DNA of 64,000 nucleotides from an uncultured Prevotellaceae bacterium (GTDB lineage Bacteria; Bacteroidota; Bacteroidia; Bacteroidales; Bacteroidaceae), in NCBI GenBank assembly GCA_900316285.1, contig ONCG01000018.1, forward strand, positions 1-64,000, written 5' to 3'. Shown here piece after piece: positions 22,565 through 31,701 of the stretch. Within the stretch, counting starts at the first letter, position 1. Each line of letters opens with the position of its first letter. The notes under the pieces were generated by a model. That model did no database searches, had not been told where the DNA came from, and saw nothing but the letters and a program-made list of their open reading frames with translations. Made by a program: the position numbers and the translations under genes.

Positions 22565-23752
22565 ATGTACGGAAAAATAAAAGAGCATCTCAGCCAGACA
22601 CTGGCCGAGATTCGCGAGGCAGGTCTCTACAAGGAAGAGCGCCTCATCGAGAGCCCGCAGCGTGCAGCCATTGAGGTTGCGGGAAAGGAAGTGCTGAACT
22701 TTTGTGCCAACAACTATCTGGGCCTGAGCGACAACAAGCGCATCATCGAGGCTTCGAAGAAGATGATGGACGAGCGTGGCTTCGGTATGTCGTCGGTGCG
22801 TTTCATCTGTGGTACGCAGGACATCCACAAGCAGTTAGAGAAAGCCATCTCGGAGTATTTCAAGACGGAAGATACCATTCTCTATGCCGCATGCTTCGAT
22901 GCCAACGGCGGTGTGTTCGAGCCGCTGCTCACCGATGAGGATGCTATCATCAGCGATGCGCTGAACCATGCATCAATCATCGACGGCGTGCGCCTCTGCA
23001 AGGCAAAGCGCTACCGCTATGCCAATGCCGATATGGCAGACCTTGAGCGTTGTCTGCAGGAAGCTCAGGAGCAAAGGTTCCGCATCATCGTCACCGATGG
23101 CGTGTTCTCGATGGATGGCAATGTCGCCCCGATGGATAAGATTTGCGACCTCGCAGAGAAGTACGATGCCCTGGTGATGGTCGACGAGAGCCACTCTGCA
23201 GGTGTGGTCGGCAAGACCGGTCACGGCGTGAGCGAGTTCTTCAACACCTATGGCCGCGTGGATATCTACACGGGAACCTTAGGAAAGGCCTTCGGCGGTG
23301 CCCTTGGTGGCTTTACTACTGGTCGCAAGGAGATTATCGACATGCTGCGTCAGCGTTCGCGTCCCTATCTGTTCTCGAACTCGCTGGCTCCCTGCATCAT
23401 CGGTGCATCGCTCGAGGTGTTCAAGATTCTGGGCGAGAGCGACGAATTGCACGACCGCCTCGTTGAGAACGTGGAGTACTTCCGCGATAAGATGATGGCT
23501 GCCGGCTTCGACATCAAGCCCACACAGAGCGCAATCTGTGCCGTGATGCTCTACGATGCCAAGCTGTCGCAGGTGTATGCCGCCAAGCTGCAGGAAGAGG
23601 GCATCTACGTCACTGGCTTCTACTATCCCGTTGTACCGAAGGGTCAGGCTCGCATCCGCGTGCAGATCTCAGCCGGCCACAACCGCGAACAGCTCGATAA
23701 GTGCATCGCCGCATTTATTAAGGTCGGCAAGGAGCTGGGTGTGCTGAAGTAA
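22565..23752 (+). CDS. kbl: Glycine C-acetyltransferase (2-amino-3-ketobutyrate CoA ligase)
   Basis: A 395-residue PLP enzyme that cleaves 2-amino-3-ketobutyrate with CoA to glycine and acetyl-CoA. Fold-type I alpha-oxoamine synthase motifs: NNYLGLSDNKRI near the N-terminus, VDESHSAGVVGKTG, and the PLP lysine in TGTLGKAFGGALGG. Full length. Divergent from tdh, with a threonine aldolase-type gene beyond, giving two routes from threonine to glycine. Confidence 0.95.
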   Translation: MYGKIKEHLSQTLAEIREAGLYKEERLIESPQRAAIEVAGKEVLNFCANNYLGLSDNKRIIEASKKMMDERGFGMSSVRFICGTQDIHKQLEKAISEYFKTEDTILYAACFDANGGVFEPLLTDEDAIISDALNHASIIDGVRLCKAKRYRYANADMADLERCLQEAQEQRFRIIVTDGVFSMDGNVAPMDKICDLAEKYDALVMVDESHSAGVVGKTGHGVSEFFNTYGRVDIYTGTLGKAFGGALGGFTTGRKEIIDMLRQRSRPYLFSNSLAPCIIGASLEVFKILGESDELHDRLVENVEYFRDKMMAAGFDIKPTQSAICAVMLYDAKLSQVYAAKLQEEGIYVTGFYYPVVPKGQARIRVQISAGHNREQLDKCIAAFIKVGKELGVLK

Positions 23753-23804
23753 ATCAGGGGAAGTTCCGGCGGTTTTGGATAACACGGAGCATCCATTAAA
23801 TAAT

Positions 23805-23849
23805 ATTCGGGCAGACACTTCACAGGAAGCGTCTGCCCGAATTGTTTTT
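23805..23849 (+). terminator. Intrinsic terminator of kbl
   Basis: ATTCGGGCAGAC (23805-23816) pairs perfectly with GTCTGCCCGAAT (23831-23842), followed by TGTTTTT. Confidence 0.9.
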
Positions 23850-23860
23850 GGAGATAAGTA

Positions 23861-23962
23861 AATGTAGGGACGCGGCGTGCCGCGTTACTGGAGCAAACTC
23901 TGGGCAAACAATTTGATTTGCTTTTCCTCTCCAACAACGCGGCACGCCGCGTCCCTACATTG
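23861..23962. repeat. Palindromic intergenic element (AATGTAGGGACGCGG family), copy B
   Basis: Left arm AATGTAGGGACGCGGCGTGC then CGCGTT; right arm AACGCGGCACGCCGCGTCCC then TACATT. The arms are near-perfect inverted copies around a unique centre of about 50 bp. It lies between convergent kbl and the threonine aldolase-like gene. Confidence 0.85.
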
Positions 23963-23968
23963 CGTGGG

Positions 23969-25039
23969 TTACTTAAGGATGCGGCGCAGCTGCTCGATGT
24001 CTTGTTCGGTGGTGGCCCACGACGTGACGAAGCGGCAGATCATGAGAGAAGCATCGTGGGGTGCGGGTCCCCAAAGGGTGAAATCGACACGCTGCTTCAA
24101 CTCGTGTGCACGGTCAGCAGGCAGGAGGACGAACTGCTGGTTGGTGGGCGAGTCCATATAGAACGGAATGCCGGCTTCGCTGAGCACGCGCTTCAGCTTC
24201 TCTGCCATGACGATGGCATGACGGGAGATGGTGAAGTAGAGCAGGCTGCCCCCGGTCATGCCCGAAGGATGGGGCGACGATGATGAGAACAGCGCATCGA
24301 ACTGCACACCAACCACGCGTCCCTTGGCCAGTAAGGCTCCGTGGCGCTTCACATTCGAGAAGAAGTGCTTCGGTGCATTGCCACGCGGGAAGACGACGGC
24401 TTCGCCGCAGAGAGCACCGACCTTTGTGCCGCCGATGTAGAACGCATCGCAATGGCGGGCGAGCCACGAGAGCGAGATATCGCTTGCCGGCGACATCAGT
24501 CCATAGCCAAGGCGGGCACCGTCGACGAACAACTGCAGGTCGTAGCGGCGGCAGATGGTTTGTATCTGGCTAATCTCCTCGGCGGTGTAGAGCGTTCCCA
24601 TCTCGGTGGGGTAGGTGATGTAGACCATGCCCGGCTGTGCCACATGGTCGCGGCTTTCGTCGCTTTCATAGACCTGCAGAAACTCCTGCAGCGTGTCGGG
24701 CAAGAGCTTGCCATTGGTGGAAGGCAGGCCGATGACACGATGGCCGCTGGCCTCGACGGCGCCGGCCTCATGTACGTTGATGTGGCCCGTGTCGGCACTG
24801 ATGACGGCTTCGCAGGTGGTGAGCAGCGAGTCGATGACGGTGGCGTTGGCTTGTGTGCCGCCCGAGAGGAAGTAAACATCGGCATCGGGACAGCCGCACG
24901 CCTCGCGAATCTTGCGCCGTGCACTTTCACTCCATTCGTCGAAGCCGTAGGTGAGGCTCGTCAGCGAGTTGGTATCGATGAGGTGCTGCAACACTTTCGG
25001 ATGTGCACCGTTGTTATAATCGCATTCAAAAGATAACAT
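23969..25039 (-). CDS. Threonine aldolase-family PLP enzyme
   Basis: A 356-residue beta-eliminating-lyase-type PLP protein. Motifs: FLSGGTQANATVIDSLL, the cofactor Asp in LFVDGARLGYGL, and the PLP lysine in YIGGTKVGALCGEAVVF. It probably splits L-threonine or L-allo-threonine to glycine and acetaldehyde, although related lyases have other hydroxy-amino-acid substrates. The stretch LFSSSSPHPSGMTGG looks like an extra loop. It is near tdh and kbl but separately transcribed. Confidence 0.8.
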   Translation of the reverse strand: MLSFECDYNNGAHPKVLQHLIDTNSLTSLTYGFDEWSESARRKIREACGCPDADVYFLSGGTQANATVIDSLLTTCEAVISADTGHINVHEAGAVEASGHRVIGLPSTNGKLLPDTLQEFLQVYESDESRDHVAQPGMVYITYPTEMGTLYTAEEISQIQTICRRYDLQLFVDGARLGYGLMSPASDISLSWLARHCDAFYIGGTKVGALCGEAVVFPRGNAPKHFFSNVKRHGALLAKGRVVGVQFDALFSSSSPHPSGMTGGSLLYFTISRHAIVMAEKLKRVLSEAGIPFYMDSPTNQQFVLLPADRAHELKQRVDFTLWGPAPHDASLMICRFVTSWATTEQDIEQLRRILK

Positions 25040-25040
25040 C

Positions 25041-25241
25041 CTGTTATAGTTTATAGTTTATAGTTTATAGTTTAGAGTTCTTTCTCCGCTTCGCTACGAA
25101 AGCGCCGCTTCGCGTCGAGCGGAGAGTTTAGAGTTTAGAGTTTAGAGGTTAGAGTGAATAGTTTATGATTTGCTTTTCCGGTTGCAGATGGCATGAGAAA
25201 GGGTAATCATAAACTATTCACTACTCGCTTTTCACTATTCA
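25041..25241. repeat. Gene-less inverted-repeat cassette with S23-type edges
   Basis: The left side is made of TTATAGTTTATAG and AGTTTAGAG words interrupted by a hairpin (CTCCGCT...AGCGGAG, 25086-25124). Then comes GTGAATAGTTTATGATTTGC (25154 on). About 35 bp later GGGTAATCATAAACTATTCA (25201 on) opens the right arm, which runs to the stop codon of argF'. The inner edges ATGATT and GGGTAATCAT match the S23 cassettes, but no gene lies inside. Confidence 0.6.
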
Positions 25242-26207
25242 CTACTCATTACTTTCGAGGACGCGCTTCAGCACGACTTGTGCAGAGATTTCGCGGTTGG
25301 CAGCCTCGGGGATGACGAGGGAGTTGGGGCCTTCGATGACATCGTCGGTAACAATCAGACCACGGCGCACAGGCAGACAGTGCAGGAACTTACCGTTGTT
25401 GGTCCACGACATGTGCTCGGCGTCGACGGTCCAGCTCATGTCGCGCGAGATGATCTTTCCGTAGTCGGCAGGATTCGTGACACCCGGGCAGCTCCAGTTC
25501 TTCGCATAGATGAAGTCGGCACCCTCGAAAGCTTTCTTCTGGTTGTATTCCACACGGGCGTCGCCCACGAACAACGGGTCGAGTTCGTAGCCTTCGGGGT
25601 GGGTGACAACGAGGTCTACATCGGCAGCACGCATCCACTCGGCAAACGAGTTGGGAACGGCCTGCGGCAGTGCACGGCAGTGGGGAGCCCATGTGAGCAC
25701 CACCTTCGGACGGGCAACGGTCTTGTGTTCCTCAATCGTGATGAGGTCGGCGAAGGCCTGCAGCGGATGCACGGTGGCCGTCTCCATCGCCACAACGGGC
25801 TTTCCGCTGTACTTCACAAACTGCTGCATGACGGTTTCGGCATAGTCGTAGTCGCGGTCGGTGAGTCCGGCAAACGAGCGGATGGCGATGATGTCGCAAT
25901 AGCATGCCATCACGGGAATGGCCTCCAGCAGGTGTTCACTCTTGTCGCCGTCCATGATGACGCCTCGTTCGGTCTCCAGTTTCCAAGCACCCTGGTTCAC
26001 ATCGAGCACGATGACGTTCATGCCGAGGTTCATGGCTGCCTTCTGGGTGGAGAGACGTGTGCGGAGCGAATTATTGAAGAATATGAGCAACGCCGTTTTG
26101 TTACGGCCGAGATGCTGCCACTGGAAACGGTCGCGCTTCACTTCCTGCGCTTCCTGAAGGGCAACGCTAAGGTCGCCGATGTCTTGTACATGTTGGAAAA
26201 TTCTCAT
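25242..26207 (-). CDS. argF': N-succinylornithine (or N-acetylornithine) carbamoyltransferase
   Basis: A 321-residue transcarbamylase. The carbamoyl-phosphate site is FFNNSLRTRLSTQK and the substrate end is HCLPVRRG. It is of the Bacteroidetes type known to carbamoylate N-succinyl-L-ornithine instead of ornithine; the MRIFQHVQDIGDL start and the sequence FAGLTDRDYDY fit that group. The choice between succinyl and acetyl substrate cannot be settled by eye. The start at 26207 excludes repeat-encoded upstream codons. It is the last gene of the arginine/proline block, separated from proA by a duplicated repeat. Confidence 0.88.
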   Translation of the reverse strand: MRIFQHVQDIGDLSVALQEAQEVKRDRFQWQHLGRNKTALLIFFNNSLRTRLSTQKAAMNLGMNVIVLDVNQGAWKLETERGVIMDGDKSEHLLEAIPVMACYCDIIAIRSFAGLTDRDYDYAETVMQQFVKYSGKPVVAMETATVHPLQAFADLITIEEHKTVARPKVVLTWAPHCRALPQAVPNSFAEWMRAADVDLVVTHPEGYELDPLFVGDARVEYNQKKAFEGADFIYAKNWSCPGVTNPADYGKIISRDMSWTVDAEHMSWTNNGKFLHCLPVRRGLIVTDDVIEGPNSLVIPEAANREISAQVVLKRVLESNE

Positions 26208-26228
26208 CTTATCAAATTTTGTTTCAAG

Positions 26229-26440
26229 TTTCAAGTTTATAACTACGTTATGACTTTTGTCACGACTTGACAAAGCTAATGCAAGCATTGCTTTGTGCTC
26301 GCTGCTCCAAAAGTTCTAGTTTCAAGTTTCTAGTTTCAAGTTTATAACTACGTTATGACTTTTGTCACGACTTGACAAAGCTAATGCAAGCATTGCTTTG
26401 TGCTCGCTGCTCCAAAAGTTCTAGTTTCTAGTTTCTTGTT
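26229..26440. repeat. Two tandem 105-bp direct repeats
   Basis: TTTCAAGTTTATAACTACG starts at 26229 and again at 26334; the copies look identical over 105 bp apart from their ends. Each contains CAAAGCTAATGCAAGCATT then GCTTTG, a near-perfect hairpin, and is edged by TTTCAAG/TTTCTAG words. It lies in the 240-bp gap between proA and argF'; no gene is seen. Confidence 0.85.
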
Positions 26441-26446
26441 GAACCA

Positions 26447-27682
26447 TTATTTCCGGGTCTGCCCGTTGCCCTTGATCACCCATTTATAGGTGGTGATTTC
26501 CTCAAGTGCCATCGGACCGCGGGCATGCAGCTTCTGCGTGGAAATGCCAATCTCGGCTCCAAGTCCGAACTGGGCACCGTCGGTGAAGCTGGTGGGAGCG
26601 TTCCAATAAACGCATGCGGCATCGACTTCATTCAAGAAGCGCTGAGCGGCTTCAGCGTCTTCGGTGACAATGCTCTCGCTGTGGCCTGAACCAAAATGCT
26701 CGATGTGTGCGAGTGCTTCGTCGAGTGAGTCGACCACCTTGATGGCCATTCGCAGCGCAAGGAACTCGGTGCCGAACGACTCGTCGTCGGCCTTCACAAG
26801 AAGGGAAGGCTCAATGACTGACTGAAGAGATTGATAAGCCCGCTCATCGGCCTCGATGCGAACGCCTTTCGCTGCCAGCTTCTTGCCAAGCGCTGGCAGG
26901 TCGCCCAGGCGGTCGCGATGGATGATGAGACAGTCGAGGGCATTGCAAACGCTGACGCGTCGCGTCTTCGCATTCACGACGATGGCTGTAGCTTTCTCAA
27001 GGTCGGCTGAGCGGTCCATGTAGCAATGCACCACGCCCGCTCCCGTTTCAATCACTGGCACTTGGGCATGCTCGCGTACATAATTAATTAGTCGACTGCT
27101 GCCACGAGGGATGATCAGGTCGACAAAGCCGCGAGCCTGCAGCAGTTCGTCGGTATCGGCATGATTCGTCAACAGAACAGCACATTCGGCTGGCAGTCCA
27201 TGGCGTTGCAGGACGTCGTGGATGAGGCCGACGATAGCTGTGCAGCTTTCTTTGGCGTCGCTTCCGCCCTTCAGAATGCAGGCGCTGCCCGCCTTCAGGC
27301 AGAGTGCAAAGCAGTCGAAGCAGACGTTCGGGCGTGCCTCGAAGATGATGCCGATGACGCCAAAGGGCACGCTCACGCGGCTGAGCTCGAGTCCGTTGGG
27401 TAAAACGGAGTGCTTCAGTGTGCGGCCGAGTGGGGAAGGCAGCGAGGCAACACTGCGCAAGTCGTGGGCAATGTCGCGCAAGCGAGCCTCCGTCAGCTGC
27501 AAGCGGTCATAGCGCGGGTCGCCCTTGTCCATTCTGTTGAGGTCAAGGGCGTTGGCGGCCAAGAGGCTGGATGTCTGCGCTTCGGTGGCATCGGCCAGGT
27601 CGCAAAGGATGGCGCTGCGCTGTGCGTCGGTGAGCTTTGCAATGAGTTTGCTGGCGCTCTTCGTTGTTGATAAGTCTTTCAA
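26447..27682 (-). CDS. proA: Glutamate-5-semialdehyde dehydrogenase (gamma-glutamyl phosphate reductase)
   Basis: A 411-residue aldehyde-dehydrogenase-fold enzyme for the second proline step. The NADP-binding [11 protein letters not shown] and the catalytic-Cys region [12 protein letters not shown] are present, and the C-terminus [19 protein letters not shown] is typical. No ATG gives the right N-terminus; the best start is TTG at 27682. It lies 33 bp after proB. Confidence 0.93.
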   Translation of the reverse strand: MKDLSTTKSASKLIAKLTDAQRSAILCDLADATEAQTSSLLAANALDLNRMDKGDPRYDRLQLTEARLRDIAHDLRSVASLPSPLGRTLKHSVLPNGLELSRVSVPFGVIGIIFEARPNVCFDCFALCLKAGSACILKGGSDAKESCTAIVGLIHDVLQRHGLPAECAVLLTNHADTDELLQARGFVDLIIPRGSSRLINYVREHAQVPVIETGAGVVHCYMDRSADLEKATAIVVNAKTRRVSVCNALDCLIIHRDRLGDLPALGKKLAAKGVRIEADERAYQSLQSVIEPSLLVKADDESFGTEFLALRMAIKVVDSLDEALAHIEHFGSGHSESIVTEDAEAAQRFLNEVDAACVYWNAPTSFTDGAQFGLGAEIGISTQKLHARGPMALEEITTYKWVIKGNGQTRK

Positions 27683-27715
27683 TGCTTGTCGTTACGATGG
27701 ATTGGGTTTCAAAAG

Positions 27716-28489
27716 CTACGATGGATGGGTTTCGAATGCGGTATGTGGGGTGTCGTCGGGCTTCGTCATGAGATCGACCAGAATGCCCTCGCGCTCACCA
27801 TTGGCGATGATGACATGTACTCCTGCCTCTTGCAGACGAACGGCCGTGGTGTATTTCGAGTGCATACCCCCTCGCCCGAACGAACTCTTCTCGACCTGAA
27901 TGCAAGCCGACAGGTCTTGGCCGGGTGCCACCCTGCGGATGAGTTGTGAATGTTCATCGTCGGGACTGCCGGTGTAGATGCCGTCGATGTTGGAGAGCAA
28001 GATGAGCATGTCGGCATGCATCATCTCGGCAATGAGTCCGCTGAGTTCGTCGTTATCAGTGAACATCAGCTCGGTGACACAAACGGTGTCGTTTTCGTTG
28101 ACGATAGGAATCACGCCATTCTCCAACATAACGCTCATGCAAGCACGCTGGTTCTCAAACTGTTCGCCAGGCAGGAAGTTCTCCTTCATCGTGAGTACTT
28201 GTCCCACATGAAGATGATATTCGCGGAAGAGGTCGTAGTAGAGGCCGATGAGCTTCACCTGTCCGAGAGCGGAGAACAACTGCCGCTGTTCAACGGAATC
28301 GAGCGAATGGTCGACTTTGAGTTCGCGTCGGCCGCAAGCCACGGCACCACTCGACACAAGAATCACCTCATGGCCTTGCCGATGCAGCCAAGCCACTTGG
28401 TCGACGAGTGCCGAGACACGCGTGACATCCAGCTTTCCATCGGGACGCGTGAGGACATTGGAACCTACCTTGACAACGATTCTGCTCAT
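27716..28489 (-). CDS. proB: Glutamate 5-kinase, PUA-less form
   Basis: A 257-residue amino-acid-kinase protein that phosphorylates glutamate. Motifs: VVKVGSNVLT at the N-terminus, ILVSSGAVACG, PIVNENDTV and FGRGGMHSKYTTA. It has only the kinase domain; the C-terminal PUA domain of the about 370-residue E. coli enzyme is absent, as in several phyla. It sits between proC and proA. Confidence 0.93.
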   Translation of the reverse strand: MSRIVVKVGSNVLTRPDGKLDVTRVSALVDQVAWLHRQGHEVILVSSGAVACGRRELKVDHSLDSVEQRQLFSALGQVKLIGLYYDLFREYHLHVGQVLTMKENFLPGEQFENQRACMSVMLENGVIPIVNENDTVCVTELMFTDNDELSGLIAEMMHADMLILLSNIDGIYTGSPDDEHSQLIRRVAPGQDLSACIQVEKSSFGRGGMHSKYTTAVRLQEAGVHVIIANGEREGILVDLMTKPDDTPHTAFETHPS

Positions 28490-28498
28490 TATCGATAC

Positions 28499-29299
28499 CT
28501 ATTTTTGTTGCGGAATGGAGGCCATGAGACCTTCGATGATGGAAGTGGTGAAGCCGTTGCGCTCCATGGCGTTCAAACCACGGATGGTCAGGCCGGCAGG
28601 CGTTGTGACACGGTCGATTTCCGACTCGGGGTGGGAACCGTCGATGCACAGCAGGCTGGCAGCACCCTTCATCGTCTGAGCGACGATGCGCTGGGCATCG
28701 GCAGGCGAGAATCCGAGGAGCACACCACCTTGGGTGTTGGCACGGATGTAGCGCAGGGCATAGGCAATACCGCAGGAGGCAAGGACGAGGCCTGCATTCA
28801 TCAGGCGCTCTTCAACGAGCATGGCATCTCCCAGCTCCTTGAATAGCTGCAGCAGCTGCTCGTCCTGCTCGGGTGTGGCACCTGCCGACGAGAGGAACGT
28901 CATGCTCTCGCGCGTGGCGATGGCGGTGTTAGGGATGAGATAGTAGAGCACCGGCACTTCGCCATTCTGCTCGAACAGTGCCTTCAGGTCGGAAAGACCT
29001 ACGCCGCCCACCATCGAGCAGACAATCTGCTTGCGATAGTCGAGCAACTGCTTCAGCTGGTCGACCAATGGCGACAGCTTCCACGGCTTCACGGCAATGA
29101 ACACCACGTCGGCATCTTTCGTGCAGACGCGGTTATCGGTGGTGGTACGAATGCCCGGGGCATTGGTCTTGATGCGTTCAAGTTTCTCGGGATGGGTGTT
29201 GCTGATGCAGATGTCTTCGGCTTTTACGAGGGTGCTCTGGGCAAGTCCGAATGCCAGGGCACTGCCGATGTTTCCTGCTCCGATGATGGCTATCTTCAT
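28499..29299 (-). CDS. proC: Pyrroline-5-carboxylate reductase
   Basis: A 266-residue enzyme for the last proline step. N-terminal MKIAIIGAGNIGSALAFGL binds NAD(P)H; the C-terminal helical signature includes LMNAGLVLASCGIAYAL and VTTPAGLTIRGLNAMERNGF. Its start overlaps the stop of the preceding acyl-CoA ligase gene by 4 bases (ATGA), so the two are translationally coupled. With proB and proA it makes a complete proline route from glutamate. Confidence 0.95.
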   Translation of the reverse strand: MKIAIIGAGNIGSALAFGLAQSTLVKAEDICISNTHPEKLERIKTNAPGIRTTTDNRVCTKDADVVFIAVKPWKLSPLVDQLKQLLDYRKQIVCSMVGGVGLSDLKALFEQNGEVPVLYYLIPNTAIATRESMTFLSSAGATPEQDEQLLQLFKELGDAMLVEERLMNAGLVLASCGIAYALRYIRANTQGGVLLGFSPADAQRIVAQTMKGAASLLCIDGSHPESEIDRVTTPAGLTIRGLNAMERNGFTTSIIEGLMASIPQQK

Positions 29300-30984
29300 T
29301 TCTGGTTGTCTTTTTGTCTGATTTCTACTCTACGAATCTTTCCGCTGATGGTCTTCGGCAGTTCATCGACGAACTCGATGATGCGCGGATACTTATAAGG
29401 AGCCGTCACACGCTTCACGTGCTGCTGTAGTTCTTTGATGAGGTCGTCGCCGGCCTTGTCCTTCCACTCCTTGCCGAGCACGACGGTGGCTTTCACCACC
29501 ATGCCGCGAATCTCGTCGGGAACACCAGTGATGGCACACTCCACGACGGCGGGATGCGTCATCAGCGCGCTCTCCACCTCGAACGGACCGATGCGGTAAC
29601 CGCTCGACTTGATGACATCGTCGATGCGACCCTCAAACCAGTAGTAGCCGTCCTCGTCGCGCCAGGCCACGTCGCCAGTGTGGTAATAGCCGTCGTGCCA
29701 CGTCTTGCGCAGCTGCTCTTCGTCGCGGTAGTAGCCCTTGAAAAGTCCCAGTGGCTTCTGCTTGTCGGTTCTGATGACGATTTCACCCTTTTCACCTTCC
29801 TCGCAGAAGCTGCCGTCGGGTTTCATCAGGGCGATGTCGTACTGTGCGTTGGGCATGCCCATCGAGCCGGGTTTCGGCTTCATCCAAGGCATGGTGCCAA
29901 GGGTCATCGTGGTCTCGGTCTGGCCAAAGCCTTCCATGAGCTTGATGCCTGTCTGTTCGAAGAACTTGTCGAACACCGCAGGATTCAATGCCTCGCCTGC
30001 CGTTGTGCAATACTTCAGCGATGAGAGGTCGTACTTTGACAGGTCTTCGCGAATCATGAAACGGTAGATGGTGGGCGGTGCACAGAACGAGGTGATGCGG
30101 TATTTCTCAATCTGTCGGAGCAGGGCGTCGGCATTGAATTTCTCGTGGTCGAAGACGAAGACGCAGGCGCCGGCTATCCATTGTCCGTAGAACTTACCCC
30201 ATACGGCCTTTCCCCAACCCGTGTCGGCAACAGTCAGATGAATGCTATCCTCTTTCAGGTTGTGCCAGAACACACCCGTTGTGAGGTGACCGAGCGCATA
30301 AAGGAAGTCGTGGGCCACCATCTTTGGCTCGCCGCTCGTGCCGCTGGTGAAGTACATCAGCATCGTGTCATCATTCGAGTTGACATGACTTGGGCGTACA
30401 AACGCTGGTGCGTTGATAATCTCCTTATACCAGTCGTGGAAGCCCTTGGGCAGCTTCGGCGTCTCGTCGTCGCACCACTCCGGCAAGTGAGCCACTGCGA
30501 TGACCACTTCAACGGTCGGGCTCTCGGGCAGGGCAGCTTCAATCTGACTCATCACATAGGCATCGTCGGCACAGATGATACCTTTCACCGAAGCACGGGT
30601 GTTGCGATAAATGATGTCCTTCTTCGTTAGCATATGGGTGGCGGGAATGGCCACGGCACCCAGCTTGTGCAGGGCAAGCATGGAGATCCACCACTCCAAA
30701 CGACGCTTCAGGATGAGCATCACCATATCGCCATGACCGATGCCCAGCTGCTGCAGGTAGGCTGCTGCCTGGTCGCTGCGCTGCTTCAGGTCGGCGAAAG
30801 TCAGGCGAATTTCCTCGCCTTCGTCGTTGGTCCAAAGCAATGCCAGCTTGTCGGGCTCTTCTTCAGCCCATGCATCTACTACGTCGTAAGCAAAATTAAA
30901 GTTCTCTGGAACGATGAATTCCAGGTTCTTCTGATAGTCGTCCACCGACGTGAACGTTGTTTTCCTTAAAAATCTTTCTACCAT
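29296..30984 (-). CDS. AMP-forming acyl-CoA synthetase
   Basis: A 562-residue ANL-superfamily ligase. Motifs: YFTSGTSGEPKMVAHDF (P-loop-like), EGFGQTETTMTLG, YHTGDVAWRDEDGYYWFEGR and IDDVIKSSGYRIGPFEVE; the C-terminal catalytic lysine is in PKTISGKIRRVEIR. It probably activates a fatty or other carboxylic acid; the substrate is unknown. It follows an XRE-cupin regulator by 25 bp, a pairing that suggests the regulator senses or controls this activity. The coupling to proC by a 4-bp overlap is unusual for its presumed function. Confidence 0.88.
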   Translation of the reverse strand: MVERFLRKTTFTSVDDYQKNLEFIVPENFNFAYDVVDAWAEEEPDKLALLWTNDEGEEIRLTFADLKQRSDQAAAYLQQLGIGHGDMVMLILKRRLEWWISMLALHKLGAVAIPATHMLTKKDIIYRNTRASVKGIICADDAYVMSQIEAALPESPTVEVVIAVAHLPEWCDDETPKLPKGFHDWYKEIINAPAFVRPSHVNSNDDTMLMYFTSGTSGEPKMVAHDFLYALGHLTTGVFWHNLKEDSIHLTVADTGWGKAVWGKFYGQWIAGACVFVFDHEKFNADALLRQIEKYRITSFCAPPTIYRFMIREDLSKYDLSSLKYCTTAGEALNPAVFDKFFEQTGIKLMEGFGQTETTMTLGTMPWMKPKPGSMGMPNAQYDIALMKPDGSFCEEGEKGEIVIRTDKQKPLGLFKGYYRDEEQLRKTWHDGYYHTGDVAWRDEDGYYWFEGRIDDVIKSSGYRIGPFEVESALMTHPAVVECAITGVPDEIRGMVVKATVVLGKEWKDKAGDDLIKELQQHVKRVTAPYKYPRIIEFVDELPKTISGKIRRVEIRQKDNQK

Positions 30985-31009
30985 GTTGATTGTGTCGGCT
31001 TAGGGAGTC

Positions 31010-31564
31010 TTATGAGAAAATGATGGCGAGGAAGCGCACGCGTTGGTCGTTGAGTGTGCGCATGCCGTGTGGCTGGGTGGCATCGAAATAGATGCTGTCG
31101 CCTTCCTCGAGCGTAAGCACCCTACTGCCGATGGTGAGTTCCATGGAACCTTCGAGCACCATGTTGAACTCCTGACCTGAATGTGAGTTCATCTCCTTCG
31201 GCGTGTCGGCCGGCTTTGGCTCAACAGTCACGATGAACGGGTCGGCAGTACGGCCGCGGAAACCGCTTGCCAGGCTCTCATATTGATAGGCCTTGCGACG
31301 CTCCACACGTTGTCCCTGACCCTTGCGGGTGAGGAAGTAGGTGCTCATCTTCGGCTCTTCGCCAAACATCAGCACGTCGAGTGAGATGTTGTATTCCTTC
31401 GCAATCTTCTGCAGGTTCGCCACTGAGAGCTCAGCTTCGCCGCGCTCCATTTCTTCATAATGCTCCACAGAGATTCCGCACAGACGTGCCACCTCCTCGG
31501 AACTGATGTCGAGAACGTCGCGCAGACCGCGCAATCGCTCTCCTATTTGTTTGAGTTCGTCCAT
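31010..31564 (-). CDS. XRE-family transcriptional regulator with C-terminal cupin domain
   Basis: A 184-residue protein: helix-turn-helix at about 5-60 (IGERLRGLRDVLDISSEEVA and LSVANLQKIAKEYNISLDVL) and a cupin-2 barrel at about 110-184 (HSGQEFNMVLEGSMELTIG and FDATQPHGMRTL). The cupin probably binds a small ligand. It has its own promoter at 31596 and heads the acyl-CoA ligase unit. Confidence 0.9.
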   Translation of the reverse strand: MDELKQIGERLRGLRDVLDISSEEVARLCGISVEHYEEMERGEAELSVANLQKIAKEYNISLDVLMFGEEPKMSTYFLTRKGQGQRVERRKAYQYESLASGFRGRTADPFIVTVEPKPADTPKEMNSHSGQEFNMVLEGSMELTIGSRVLTLEEGDSIYFDATQPHGMRTLNDQRVRFLAIIFS

Positions 31565-31595
31565 AAATCTTACGGTTTGTTACGTTATCCGCCTG

Positions 31596-31603
31596 CAAAA
31601 TTA
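31596..31603 (-). promoter_or_regulatory. -7 promoter box for the XRE-cupin gene
   Basis: CAAAATTA on the plus strand gives TAATTTTG on the minus strand, 31 bp upstream of the start codon. It splits the arginine genes upstream from the ligase/proline genes downstream into separate transcription units. Confidence 0.65.
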
Positions 31604-31701
31604 CGAATTAGTGAGCAAAATGCAAAACAAAAACGAAAGTTTTTGATTTCGTTTCCGTATGAAAGGAATGTCGGCGGAGCCAATATGATGAAATCTTCGT
31701 C

